Shown here piece after piece: positions 8,278-16,709 of a DNA stretch of 64,000 bases. Source of the DNA: Palsa-360 sp963710315 (GTDB lineage Bacteria > Acidobacteriota > Terriglobia > Acidiferrales > UBA7541); contig CAVPZW010000006.1 in assembly GCA_963710315.1 (NCBI GenBank), positions 830,267-894,266 on the forward strand. The letters are read 5' to 3'. Under the pieces are notes generated by a model, which ran no database searches, had not been told where the DNA came from, and saw only the letters and a list, made by a program, of their open reading frames with translations. A program made the translations under genes and the position numbers. Within the stretch, counting starts at the first letter, position 1. The number at the start of each line of letters is the position of its first letter.

Positions 8278-8702
8278 ATACGAACAACCTGCACAGAACA
8301 TCGCGCATGGCGAACTATCGCCTCCGAAACGCTTCCCATCAGAAAACGGGGCCAATCCTTTTCCCCATGCGAACCGAGCATGATCAAATCGGGGTTACAT
8401 GCCGCCGCGGTATCAAGGACGACAACCTTTGGGTCGCCCTGTCCAACGGCCGTCGTTACGCGATCGAAGCCTGCGTTGCGTAGCGCCTCGGCAGTCCGTG
8501 CCACTAACGCGTCAGCGTGGTGGCGGTGCTCCTCACTGGCATTTGCGAGTTCCGGCAATTGTTTGCCGGCAGAATAGAGTGGATAGACCTCGATTACATG
8601 TAGCACCCGCACTTCCGTCTGATTTGGCCGCACTTGGGCGATTAAGGCTTTTGTCGCAGCCTCAGAATATTTGGAATTATCGATTGCCAGTAGGACTTTC
8701 AA
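8262..8702 (-). CDS. Universal stress protein (UspA family)
   Basis: A 146-residue single-domain Usp. The N-terminal strand MKVLLAIDNSKYSE and the ATP-binding-type loop LGSHGEKDWPRFLMGSVSE (G-x2-G-x9-G-S pattern) are present, followed by the final strand CSVQVVRI. Usp proteins of this type bind ATP and are induced on growth arrest or low oxygen. It is transcribed away from a GTGA-N6-TCAC site about 100 bp upstream (8805). Confidence 0.93.
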   Translation of the reverse strand: MKVLLAIDNSKYSEAATKALIAQVRPNQTEVRVLHVIEVYPLYSAGKQLPELANASEEHRHHADALVARTAEALRNAGFDRVTTAVGQGDPKVVVLDTAAACNPDLIMLGSHGEKDWPRFLMGSVSEAIVRHARCSVQVVRIHPGP

Positions 8703-8804
8703 GAGAACCTCCGATACAAACGAAATCTACATACTTTCCTCCTGAAGATTCCGATCGAACGCCTCCGACAAGCAGATTTGTACAAGCAACGAACAAATCA
8801 CACA

Positions 8805-8818
8805 GTGATACCCGTCAC
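8805..8818. promoter_or_regulatory. GTGA-N6-TCAC palindrome
   Basis: GTGATACCCGTCAC, about 103 bp upstream of the minus-strand usp start at 8702. Confidence 0.65.
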
Positions 8819-8864
8819 AGCTCGCCGTGGGGAGGCGCCGAAAGCAGCACGTTTATGTTTTCTC

Positions 8865-8990
8865 TTACTTGCGGGGAACGCGCACAATTTCCACAGAGCA
8901 ATCCGCGTGGCGCGCAACGGGCTCAGCGATGCTCCCAAGCAAGTTACGCGAGATGCCCACTGTTCCGGCCAGTAAGCATAAAGTGCTAGG
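8865..8990 (-). pseudogene. Remnant of a universal stress protein C-terminus
   Basis: Read on the minus strand this stretch gives GISRNLLGSIAEPVARHAD, then CSVEIVRVPRK and a stop (TAA at 8865-8867), the canonical end of a UspA protein. Upstream the frame runs into a stop codon and has no N-terminal half. The DNA is clearly related to the end of the usp gene at 14982 (shared GAGCAATCCGCGTGGCG). I read it as a leftover of a lost or recombined usp copy. Confidence 0.65.
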
Positions 8991-9171
8991 AGGCAGCCAT
9001 GCCGGAATTTACCAGGATGGTTAGCAATCATCCGGTTTATCTGTGAGTGGCGGAAGATGCAGTCTCCTATGAACTCTTCTCTGCCAGATTCCCTGCCGTT
9101 TGCGGCCGCCAACGGCAACGTCTATGCCGTTGAGAAGCGGATCTGACCTGAAAGCCCGCATCCACGGAATA

Positions 9172-9185
9172 GTGACCCACGTCAC
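9172..9185. promoter_or_regulatory. GTGA-N6-TCAC palindrome
   Basis: GTGACCCACGTCAC, 124 bp before the BON-domain gene. Here the inner bases are C...G instead of T...A, keeping the symmetry. Confidence 0.65.
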
Positions 9186-9308
9186 CGCAAGCTTTGCACA
9201 TATGAGTAGAAACTGAAATCGATATGCCGTGTTTGCGCTCATCATCAGCGGAGATTTTCAAGGTGCGATTTTTTTTGAGGCAACAGAAAGAATAAAAGCG
9301 GAGGATTC

Positions 9309-9965
9309 ATGAAAACCGATAAAGAGCTTCAGCATGATGTATTAGACGAACTGCAATACGAACCTTGTATCGATGCCTCACAAATCGGGGTTATTGCTCA
9401 CAACGGGATCATTACCCTTTCCGGTACGGTAGCAAGCTACGCTGAACAGCACGCGGCAACCCACGCTGCTGAGCGGGTCTCCGGCGTCAAAGCGGTTGCC
9501 AACGAGACGAAAGTGGAACTTCCTTCCATGCATCGTCGTGACGATGCGGACATCGCTCAGGCAGTTCTGAATGCGCTGAAATGGCACGTTTGGGTGCCTC
9601 AGGACAGCATTAAAGTGAAGGTAGAGCAGGGATGGGTCACATTGGAGGGCACGGTTAAGTCCGAGTTCCAGCGTACGTTCGCTGATGACTCTGTCCGATA
9701 CCTGACGGGTGTAAATGGCGTGACCAACCTGATCACCGTGAATCCGGCCGCGATTAATCCTTCGGAGGTGAAAGCGAAGATTGAGAGTGCATTGCGTCGC
9801 GGCACCGAGCTCTGGGCGAAGAGCATTAAGGTTGAGGTCGATGGAAACAAAGTTGTTCTAAAAGGCAGCGTCCGTTCGCGGGCCGAACGCAGTGAAGTAG
9901 AACATGCTGCTTGGGCCGCACCGGGTGTTAGCCAAGTGGAGGATAACCTGACTATCGCGGCGTGA
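9309..9965 (+). CDS. Triple BON-domain protein (OsmY-like)
   Basis: The 218-residue protein consists of three consecutive BON domains (about residues 4-68, 78-143, 149-216). Each shows the pattern I-x-V-x-V/H-x-G-x-V/I-x-L-x-G-x-V, for example VEQGWVTLEGTVKS and VDGNKVVLKGSVRS. BON domains bind phospholipid or protect the envelope; OsmY relatives are osmotic-stress proteins. No signal peptide is obvious, so it may be cytoplasmic, as in many Usp-linked BON proteins. GGAGG precedes the ATG. The upstream palindrome suggests co-control with the neighbouring stress genes. Confidence 0.92.
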   Translation: MKTDKELQHDVLDELQYEPCIDASQIGVIAHNGIITLSGTVASYAEQHAATHAAERVSGVKAVANETKVELPSMHRRDDADIAQAVLNALKWHVWVPQDSIKVKVEQGWVTLEGTVKSEFQRTFADDSVRYLTGVNGVTNLITVNPAAINPSEVKAKIESALRRGTELWAKSIKVEVDGNKVVLKGSVRSRAERSEVEHAAWAAPGVSQVEDNLTIAA

Positions 9966-10086
9966 CGTAGCTCGTCAGGCCGTTAAGCTCTGGAGAAACA
10001 GAGAGAACTTCTCATTACTGCCGCCTGGCGGAGGTCGATCGGATTCCACGTCGCACATCCCGGCGGTGCTTTCAGTGGAGGTGAAT

Positions 10087-10296
10087 ATGACCGCTTACAG
10101 AACCAAGAATGCAGATAACGCGTCGATTCCAGTTGGCTCCGAGAGCCGGCAATCGTTGTGTCGTGTCTGTGGCCGGCCAGCCGAAGAAAGTATCTGCCCG
10201 GTATGTGCGGATAACATTCGCGCTGATGCCGTGGCTAATACTGTAGGAGAAGCGCCAAAAGTACGACCTAAACCGGGCCGTAGGAAAGCAAGGTGA
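10087..10296 (+). CDS. Small zinc-ribbon protein, probably frameshifted near its C-terminus
   Basis: A 69-residue frame with one compact four-Cys zinc site, CRVCGRPAEESICPVCAD, preceded by a good GGAGGTG ribosome-binding site. After about 10255 the neighbouring frame becomes coding-like (RQKYDLNRAVGKQGEDPAV...) and stays open to a stop at 10463-10465. One extra base near GGAGAAG at about 10255 would explain both frames, giving a protein of about 125 residues. Small zinc-ribbon proteins of this kind occur next to Usp/BON genes; the function is unknown. It sits between the BON gene and pncB in the same direction. Confidence 0.65.
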   Translation: MTAYRTKNADNASIPVGSESRQSLCRVCGRPAEESICPVCADNIRADAVANTVGEAPKVRPKPGRRKAR

Positions 10297-10552
10297 AGAT
10301 CCTGCGGTCAAGCAGCAAGGCCCTGCGCCGGATGCGGCGATACTTCAATTAGTCGATCTTGAGGCTCGTGGTCAGGAGCCAGCGAGTGTCGCGGAAGTGG
10401 TAAGCGGCGCTAACGACACTGGGCAAAGCAATGAGCCCAAGTTCACCCTTGGGGATAGTGGCTAGGGACAGGTCGCTGGACTGATTACTCTAAGTCTCGG
10501 GGCTCGACGCCACGCCAGCGGTCGCGCGGAAATGCAGGAGGGAATGCGCTAC

Positions 10553-11947
10553 ATGGCAGCCACTCAGCCGTCCGCTGACGCACAAGCTGGCGATACATCT
10601 CAGCGGAGGAGAATATGTAATCGAGCGCTCTTTACGGACCTCTACGAATTGACCATGGCGCAGGCGTACCAAGCCGAGGGCATGGATCAAATCGCTGTCT
10701 TCGAACTAGCCTTTCGTCAATTGCCGAGGAACCGCAACTATATCGTTGCGGCCGGCTTCAAAGACGTTCTGGATTTCTTGCTCGGCTTTCAATTTTCAGC
10801 CGAAGAGATCGATTATCTTCGCGAAAATAGCGAATTTTCAGAGCCGTTTCTCAAAGGGTTGGAGTGTCTGAGATTCACCGGAGATGTTTATGCAATGCCC
10901 GAGGGAACCCTTGTATTTCCGAATGAGCCGCTGCTGCAAGTGATTGCGCCGATCACGGAAGCGCAGTTGATGGAAACGTTCGTGCTCAACCAGATTCATT
11001 TCCAGAGCATCGCGGCAACCAAAGCCGCGCGGGTTGTGGAGGCTGCCCAGGGTAGAACCATTGTGGATTTCGGTTCGCGGCGTTCCCACGGAACCGATGC
11101 GGCCCTAAAAGTAGCTCGTGCCACCTACCTCGCCGGAGGCGATGGAACCTCAAACGTTCTCGCCGGCAAAATATATGGCATCCCCACTTTTGGCACCATG
11201 GCACACAGTTACATCCAGGCCCACGATGACGAATCCGAATCCTTCTATCATTTTGCGAATCTCTACCCGGAAACCACGCTGCTCGTGGATACCTACGACA
11301 CACTTGCCGGCGTACGTAAGGTCATTGAACTTAGCCAGAAACTCGGGGTGCGCTTTCGGGTGCGTGCCGTGCGACTGGATTCCGGCGACTTGGGCAGATT
11401 GGCCGTGGACACACGCAAGATGTTGGATGACGCAGGATTGCAAAGGGTGAAGATCTTCGCGTCGAGCAGCCTCGACGAATACAAGATTCAGGAACTCGTG
11501 CACTCCGGTGCGCCGATTGATGCATTTGGCGTGGGGACAAAGCTTGCGGTAATCGCAGATGCGCCTGACCTCGACATGGCTTACAAGCTGGTGGAATACG
11601 GGGGCAAAGGGCGGTTGAAACTCTCGGCGAAAAAACTTTTGTACCCGGGCCGCAAACAAGTCTTTCGGCAAATTGACAATGGGCAAATGGTGCGAGATGT
11701 GATTGGGCGATTTGACGAGCCATTGGCTGGTGAACCGTTACTTAAACCTCTCTTGCTCCAAGGGCAGCCGACCATCCAAATCGAATTGGCAGAATCCCGC
11801 AAGCGCTTGCAACGCGAGTTGGAACGATTGCCAGATCATTTTCGCGGGCTACAATCGGCGCAGACGCCATATCCTATTCACTTCAGCGAACAATTGAAGA
11901 TGGATCTCAAGGCGATTCGAAAGGAGCTTGGGTTTGGCGACGCCTGA
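10553..11947 (+). CDS. pncB: Nicotinate phosphoribosyltransferase
   Basis: A 464-residue enzyme of NAD salvage, converting nicotinate and PRPP to nicotinate mononucleotide. Family hallmarks: LFTDLYELTMAQAY at the N-terminus, IVDFGSRRSHG (substrate loop with the conserved His), FGTMAHSYIQAH, VRLDSGDLG and FASSSLDEY, plus FGVGTKL. AGGAGGG lies 10 bp before ATG 10553, which I prefer to the two earlier ATGs at 10532 and 10544. A nicotinamidase-like hydrolase at 32026 could supply nicotinate. It is part of the plus-strand run after the BON protein. Confidence 0.95.
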   Translation: MAATQPSADAQAGDTSQRRRICNRALFTDLYELTMAQAYQAEGMDQIAVFELAFRQLPRNRNYIVAAGFKDVLDFLLGFQFSAEEIDYLRENSEFSEPFLKGLECLRFTGDVYAMPEGTLVFPNEPLLQVIAPITEAQLMETFVLNQIHFQSIAATKAARVVEAAQGRTIVDFGSRRSHGTDAALKVARATYLAGGDGTSNVLAGKIYGIPTFGTMAHSYIQAHDDESESFYHFANLYPETTLLVDTYDTLAGVRKVIELSQKLGVRFRVRAVRLDSGDLGRLAVDTRKMLDDAGLQRVKIFASSSLDEYKIQELVHSGAPIDAFGVGTKLAVIADAPDLDMAYKLVEYGGKGRLKLSAKKLLYPGRKQVFRQIDNGQMVRDVIGRFDEPLAGEPLLKPLLLQGQPTIQIELAESRKRLQRELERLPDHFRGLQSAQTPYPIHFSEQLKMDLKAIRKELGFGDA

Positions 11948-12017
11948 GCCACCTACGCGCACGCTGGCCTTTGCTTGTATTACCTAATCGAGTTCGCGAA
12001 CGATTTACAAGATTCAC

Positions 12018-12434
12018 TCAGTACAGAATGCCAGCGGCTTTCTCCAAATCAGAGACTTTAAAAATTACAGTGGCCTTCTTGCATCCCTTCGCGGCGCTCC
12101 CGTATGCAGTGGTGATGTTGATATTCTGTTCCGCCAGCCTTCCGGCAAACTCCCCAAGGCATCCTGGCAAGTTTTCCAGTTCCACATGCAGCACATCTTG
12201 TTCAGTGTAGGAAACATGTTCGCGGTCCAGCACATCCCTTGCTCGTGCCAAGTCGTCCACCACGACATGGACCGCCCCTTGCACGCCCAATGGAGCGCAG
12301 CTCATGGCCACAATATTTACATCCCAATCGCCTAGCAATTTTGCCAGCATGGAGAGCGTCCCGGGACGGTCCTCGCAAGTAATGCTCAATTGCTTTGCCT
12401 TTCGGGAAAATGCTAGTTGCTTTGCTGCTGGCAT
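12018..12434 (-). CDS. Tandem ACT-domain protein
   Basis: A 138-residue protein made of two ACT folds: ITCEDRPGTLSMLAKLLGD (residues about 17-80) and VELENLPGCLGEFAGRLAE (about 82-138). The D/N-x-P-G turn at the start of each first helix is the ligand-binding signature. Stand-alone ACT pairs usually sense amino acids and act as allosteric or regulatory partners. It lies downstream of the FAD reductase on the same strand (99 bp gap) and converges on pncB. Confidence 0.88.
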   Translation of the reverse strand: MPAAKQLAFSRKAKQLSITCEDRPGTLSMLAKLLGDWDVNIVAMSCAPLGVQGAVHVVVDDLARARDVLDREHVSYTEQDVLHVELENLPGCLGEFAGRLAEQNINITTAYGSAAKGCKKATVIFKVSDLEKAAGILY

Positions 12435-12533
12435 TTTTGGGCCCCTCCAATTTGCAATTTAATAGACGCAAAGCCTTACAGGGTGCGATTGCAAACACAG
12501 CTGATCGTGCGCTGCCTCGTTGGCCTTCATCTC

Positions 12534-13664
12534 TTATCCTGAATGCCGTAGTGCAGTGTCGTGGCGATGAAGAAACCACCGATCCAGAATCACGTGGCGC
12601 GAGAACCATCGGCTCGATAACAACAATTTTGCAACTGAATTGACCCAATTGGCGGGAATGCGTCGGCCGATGGCAACCCACCAGTCCTCATGTATCTTGC
12701 CAAATTGCGAGGCAAGCAAACCGCTGTATGGCTCCAACGCCGTCTGGTTATATTTTCCGCGCGCGGCGACAATCACATCCGCCGCCAACAACCCAGACTG
12801 CACGGCAGGCCGGATGCCCTCGCCGCTCTGGGAATATGCCAGGCCGGCTGAGTCTCCAATCAAAAGGATGCCGTCGCCCACGGCATTTCGGTGGTTATAT
12901 CGGTAAAGAAGGTAGGCATGTCCATGAAAGGAGGGCGGCACCACAACGCCAAGATTCCTGGCACGATTGAGGAACTGCACGAAACTGGAAACATGCTGCG
13001 GCAGACCGCGAGCGTCCAGCCTGCCCACACCTATGTTCAGAAAATTCCCCTTCCGAAAGCACCAGCCATATCCCTTCATGTCGGGGCAGAAATAGAGTTC
13101 GGGAACCTCGCCCTGTGCGGAACAATCGGCGCGTTGCACGGGAGACAATTCAAATTCTATTTCTTGAGCCACGACCGCGGCTTCCTTTCGGGCATCTGCG
13201 CCCAGAAAGCGCGCAACGGGACAAAAATGACCGCCGGCACCCACGACGACTTTGGCTTTGATCTGTCCATTAACCACCCAGTGATCTGAAGATCGTTCCA
13301 GGCTGGCTAGCGCAACCCCTTCGTGGACGCGCGCGCCCGAGCGCCTTAGCAGATATTCGTCAAATTCAAACCGGCGAATGCCGTAGCTGATGGGCTCTCC
13401 GTACATCGTTTCAACTCCACGCTCGCCGATGCAACCGGTTCGAAATCCTGTTATCGATTGAAGGGTGCGGCTCGATGCGTACTCTTTTCGATCAATTTCA
13501 AGGGCATCCAGGACGGGAGGCGTAATCCATCCGCCGCAGATTTTGTCGCGTGGAAAGACTTGTTTGTCGAGGATTATGGTGTCAAGGCCAGAGCGCCGCA
13601 GTCCCCACGCGCAGGACGATCCCGCTGGACCACCCCCGACGATCAGGACTTCGCATGAATCCAT
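12534..13664 (-). CDS. FAD-dependent oxidoreductase of the geranylgeranyl reductase family
   Basis: The 376-residue protein has the N-terminal Rossmann motif VLIVGGGPAGSSCAWGLR, the family motif DKICGGWITPPVLDAL (PxxKxCGG-like), and the second FAD motif GILLIGDSAGLAYSQSGEG. Members reduce isolated double bonds in lipids (geranylgeranyl chains, archaeal lipids). The start ATG 13664 has AAGGAA before it and lies inside the last codons of the fatty-acid methyltransferase gene (22-bp overlap), so the two are tightly coupled. A plausible but unproven job is reduction of a methylated or unsaturated acyl chain made by that methyltransferase. Confidence 0.88.
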   Translation of the reverse strand: MDSCEVLIVGGGPAGSSCAWGLRRSGLDTIILDKQVFPRDKICGGWITPPVLDALEIDRKEYASSRTLQSITGFRTGCIGERGVETMYGEPISYGIRRFEFDEYLLRRSGARVHEGVALASLERSSDHWVVNGQIKAKVVVGAGGHFCPVARFLGADARKEAAVVAQEIEFELSPVQRADCSAQGEVPELYFCPDMKGYGWCFRKGNFLNIGVGRLDARGLPQHVSSFVQFLNRARNLGVVVPPSFHGHAYLLYRYNHRNAVGDGILLIGDSAGLAYSQSGEGIRPAVQSGLLAADVIVAARGKYNQTALEPYSGLLASQFGKIHEDWWVAIGRRIPANWVNSVAKLLLSSRWFSRHVILDRWFLHRHDTALRHSG

Positions 13665-14893
13665 TTCTGTTCCTTCGCTGCTGGTTGCGATTCGGCATAG
13701 AGGTAGGCGCGCGTCCACGGAATTCGCTGGCATTGCGATCCCGCAAAAACAATCTGAAACAATTGCAGTCTCCCTACCCGAAAGGCAGCGATCGATCCAG
13801 CGAGATAGAGTCGCCACGCTCTGACGAATTGCGCGCCAAACATTTTATCAACCAGATCCTCCGCAGCTTCAAATCTGCCCAACCACAGCTCCAGCGTTCG
13901 TGCATAGTGAAGTCTAAGGTTCTCGGTGTCCAGCACGGCGAAATCCCAGGGCTCGAATACGTCCATGACTTGACGCAACGTAGGAATGTGGGCTCCGGGG
14001 AAGATGCGTTTTCTAATCCATGGACTGAATGGGCATAACTGATTGCGCCCGATGAAATGCAACAGTCCGCGCCCGGAATCTCCGACGGCTCGATGGATGA
14101 TGCGCCCTAAGTCTCCATAATGTTCCGCTCCAATGTGCTCCAGCATCCCAACCGAGACAAAGGCGTCATAGTGTCCGGAAATGTTCCTGTAGTCGTCCTC
14201 GATAAATTCCACCTGATGAAGAACGTTTTCCCTCTTTGCGCGCTCGCGCGCAAAGAGAATTTGCTCTTTGGAAATATTAAAAGCCCTGACTTTGACTCCG
14301 TAATGCTTTGCCATATGAATCGCAAGCGAGCCCCATCCACATCCTGCTTCCACAACTCTCTCGCCCGCTTGGAGCCGTACCTTGCGGCACACGTAATCCA
14401 TCTTGGCGAGCTGCGCATCTTCCAGCGTTGTGGATGGGTTGGGAAAGTAGGCGCAGGTGTACGCCAATTCAGAGTCGAGCCAGAGCTTGTAGAAGTCAGT
14501 CGTCAGATCGTAGTGCTGGTGAATGTTTCTCGCCGACCCGCCAAGCGTGTTCGGTTGCATTCGCTCCAGCCATCGAGACCACAGGGCTGATTTCCAGTTC
14601 TTGCTATCGTAGGCTTTCATGGTTCGCAGGATCGTCTCGAGCAGAATGACAAGGTCTCCTTCAATTTCGATGCGCCCTTCGGCGTAGCCATCCCCAAAGC
14701 CAATTTCCGGGTTCAGTAGCAATCGGGAAAGTGTGCTGCGATCGGAAATCAGCACGCTCGCCACGGGCTCGCTGTTCGCTGGCCCAACTTCCGCGCCGCG
14801 CCCAAGCGCGATGCGAATCGGCGGCCGTCCGATTGATGCGTAGATCTTCTGCAGTATCCACTTTTCTATGGAAGAGACGCTGGGTGTCCTCAC
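13643..14893 (-). CDS. Cyclopropane-fatty-acyl-phospholipid synthase family methyltransferase
   Basis: The 416-residue protein is of normal Cfa length. HYDLTTDFYKLWLD and YTCAYF (with the conserved Cys) precede the SAM-binding loop VVEAGCGWGSLAIHMA (residues 180-194), followed by VSVGMLEHIG. These are standard CFA/mycolic-acid methyltransferase motifs. The enzyme adds a methylene or methyl to unsaturated acyl chains of membrane phospholipids, typically on entry into stationary phase. It is the first gene of a cfa-reductase-ACT run. Confidence 0.94.
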   Translation of the reverse strand: MRTPSVSSIEKWILQKIYASIGRPPIRIALGRGAEVGPANSEPVASVLISDRSTLSRLLLNPEIGFGDGYAEGRIEIEGDLVILLETILRTMKAYDSKNWKSALWSRWLERMQPNTLGGSARNIHQHYDLTTDFYKLWLDSELAYTCAYFPNPSTTLEDAQLAKMDYVCRKVRLQAGERVVEAGCGWGSLAIHMAKHYGVKVRAFNISKEQILFARERAKRENVLHQVEFIEDDYRNISGHYDAFVSVGMLEHIGAEHYGDLGRIIHRAVGDSGRGLLHFIGRNQLCPFSPWIRKRIFPGAHIPTLRQVMDVFEPWDFAVLDTENLRLHYARTLELWLGRFEAAEDLVDKMFGAQFVRAWRLYLAGSIAAFRVGRLQLFQIVFAGSQCQRIPWTRAYLYAESQPAAKEQKWIHAKS

Positions 14894-14981
14894 GGCTATC
14901 GGCTCCTTTCCCGGACATACTATTCATTCGGAAATTGCCGGGTACGCGGTCTTGCCAAGTCCTGAACCCCGCATGGCCCGT

Positions 14982-15440
14982 TCACGCTTGCTGGCGATTG
15001 CGCGCAACTCGGACAATTTCCACCGAGCAATCCGCGTGGCGGGCAACGAATTCCGCGACGCTCCCAAGCAGGAATCGCCGCAGTCCCTTTCTCCCATGCG
15101 ATCCGAGGACGATCAAGTCGGCACGCCATTCCGCCGCGATATCAAGAATCCCGTTTCGCGCCTCGGCTTCTACAACACGAGAGTTCACGGTGAAACCGGC
15201 ACTCCGAAGCACTCGGCTCGTTTGGTTTACGAAATCGTGTGCGTGACGAAGGTCCTCCTTAATACATTCCTCCTGCTCGGGCATATATCCCGGGGCCATT
15301 TGCGGAGGAGTAAAGAACATGCGTGGTTCCAAAACCCGCAGGACGAGGACCTCGGCGCCCTCCGGCCGCATCTGGGAAATAATGGCCTGAACCGCCGCTT
15401 GCGAGAACTCCGAACCATCGACTGCCAGAAGTATCTTCAT
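14982..15440 (-). CDS. Universal stress protein (UspA family)
   Basis: A 152-residue single Usp domain: MKILLAVDGSEFSQAAV at the start, the ATP-binding-type loop VLGSHGRKGLRRFLLGSVAE, and CSVEIVRVARN at the end. It is closely related to the relic at 8865-8990. The shared divergent control region (operator at 15548) suggests co-regulation with the small protein at 15697. Confidence 0.94.
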   Translation of the reverse strand: MKILLAVDGSEFSQAAVQAIISQMRPEGAEVLVLRVLEPRMFFTPPQMAPGYMPEQEECIKEDLRHAHDFVNQTSRVLRSAGFTVNSRVVEAEARNGILDIAAEWRADLIVLGSHGRKGLRRFLLGSVAEFVARHADCSVEIVRVARNRQQA

Positions 15441-15547
15441 GGGTTCACTCAGGCCACAAAACTAAGAGCCGCAATTCGTGCCGTAACAATTCGTGGAACG
15501 AATCATTACTAACGAGTCCTTTGTAGTTCTTTCGTGGGCTGCGATCT

Positions 15548-15561
15548 GTGATTGGGGTCAC
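15548..15561. promoter_or_regulatory. GTGA-N6-TCAC palindrome in a divergent promoter region
   Basis: TGTGATTGGGGTCACA (15547-15562) fits TGTGA-N6-TCACA. It lies 108 bp from the minus-strand usp start and 136 bp from the plus-strand gene at 15697. Confidence 0.75.
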
Positions 15562-15696
15562 AGAGCCCTGCGACAGATGTGATGTACATAAGATGTATGC
15601 AAAAGAAGTGCTATTTACTTAAGGAGAACGAAAGGCCTAGCGACGCGGCGCGCGAAACGATGGCCGTGCGTGACCGCGGGCATGCGAGAAGGGGCT

Positions 15697-15966
15697 ATGA
15701 CCAAGCCAAGTACGCATCACGAAAAAGCTGACGAAGATGTGCCAATTGGCGTGCTTGAAAGGCTGCCGCTATGGCAACTGGATATCGTCGAACTCACCGG
15801 GCACAACCTGGAAGCCCGAGGCCGAGAGGAAGTGAACCGGCTTCTCGTGGCGGGATGGCGATTGCTGCACATTTACACCCTCAAGTATGAGGAGGATGGC
15901 GTGTGGCGCGAACGGCCCATGGGAATTCTGGGAAGAATCAGGAACGGCCAGCAACAAGATCACTGA
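15697..15966 (+). CDS. Small conserved-looking hypothetical protein
   Basis: The 89-residue soluble protein contains LDIVELTGHNLEARGREEVNRLL and ends in a charged tail. I do not recognise the family. GAGAAGGGG before ATG 15697 supports the start; an upstream GTG at 15670 is less likely. It is followed 40 bp later by the hibernation/cold-shock fusion and lies after a CRP-like site, so it is probably the first gene of that operon. It is short enough that the call rests on context and composition. Confidence 0.6.
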   Translation: MTKPSTHHEKADEDVPIGVLERLPLWQLDIVELTGHNLEARGREEVNRLLVAGWRLLHIYTLKYEEDGVWRERPMGILGRIRNGQQQDH

Positions 15967-16006
15967 GAGAATGATCCGAACTATAACGCAAGCGCGAGGT
16001 GCCGCC

Positions 16007-16657
16007 ATGAAATCCGAACTGCAGATTACATACCGGAATTTGAAACCATCGCCGGAGATTGATAAATGGATTCGTGCCGAAACAGCAAAGCTCGATACCC
16101 TTTACAGCCGGGTGATGGGATGCCGCGTAGCGGTTGAGGTTCCGCATCGCCACCATAGGAAAGGTAGCCCGTATCACATTCGTATTGACCTGACCGTACC
16201 GCACGGAGAAATCGTGGTGAAACGCGAGCCCAGCCTGAACGCCCGCGCTCGCCATTTAGGCGTAGGAGTGAACAAGAAGAAGTCCGAAGTGGAGGTTCCG
16301 CATAAGGAGCTTCGGCAAGCAATTAACGATGCGTTCAAAGCCGCGGGCCGCCGATTGCAGGATTATGCCCGCAAGCAGCGCGGAGACGTCAAGAGTCCAA
16401 CGCTACTTCCCGAGGCTCGCGTGAGCAAGATCTTGCCGGAGGAGGAGTATGGATTCCTGACTGCGGACGATGGACGCGAAATCTATTTTCACAAGAACAG
16501 CGTTCTCGGCCGGGCCTTCCCGCGTTTGCAGGTCGGCACAGCCGTGAGGTTTGTGGAAGAGGCAGGAGAAAAAGGGCCACAAGCCAGCACGGTTCGCGTC
16601 ATCCCCAGGCAGAGAATGCAGCAAGCGGCGAAAGGAACGGCAGCTGGAATGGATTGA
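16007..16657 (+). CDS. HPF/RaiA-type ribosome-hibernation domain fused to a cold-shock domain
   Basis: In this 216-residue protein, residues about 1-100 form an S30AE/HPF fold (LQITYRNLKPSPEIDKWIR..., CRVAVEVPHRHHRKGSPYHI, ELRQAINDAFKAAGRRLQDY). Residues about 135-205 form a cold-shock OB fold (ARVSKILPEEEYGFLTADDG, IYFHKNSV, GTAVRFVEEAGEKGPQA). HPF domains silence ribosomes in starvation; CSD binds single-stranded RNA. The combined architecture suggests a ribosome-protecting factor with an added RNA-binding arm. The start ATG 16007 is preceded by GAGGTG. Confidence 0.9.
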   Translation: MKSELQITYRNLKPSPEIDKWIRAETAKLDTLYSRVMGCRVAVEVPHRHHRKGSPYHIRIDLTVPHGEIVVKREPSLNARARHLGVGVNKKKSEVEVPHKELRQAINDAFKAAGRRLQDYARKQRGDVKSPTLLPEARVSKILPEEEYGFLTADDGREIYFHKNSVLGRAFPRLQVGTAVRFVEEAGEKGPQASTVRVIPRQRMQQAAKGTAAGMD

Positions 16658-16709
16658 GCAGGTAGAAGAACTCGCGCGGCGCTCGACTGGCGCTTGCACT
16701 CTTAGCCAT

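Larger units (their letters stand above)
8703..9308. other. Intergenic region with a decayed usp fragment and two operators
   Basis: There is no intact gene here. It holds operators at 8805 (towards the minus-strand usp) and 9172 (towards the BON gene) and a usp C-terminal relic at 8865-8990. Confidence 0.6.
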
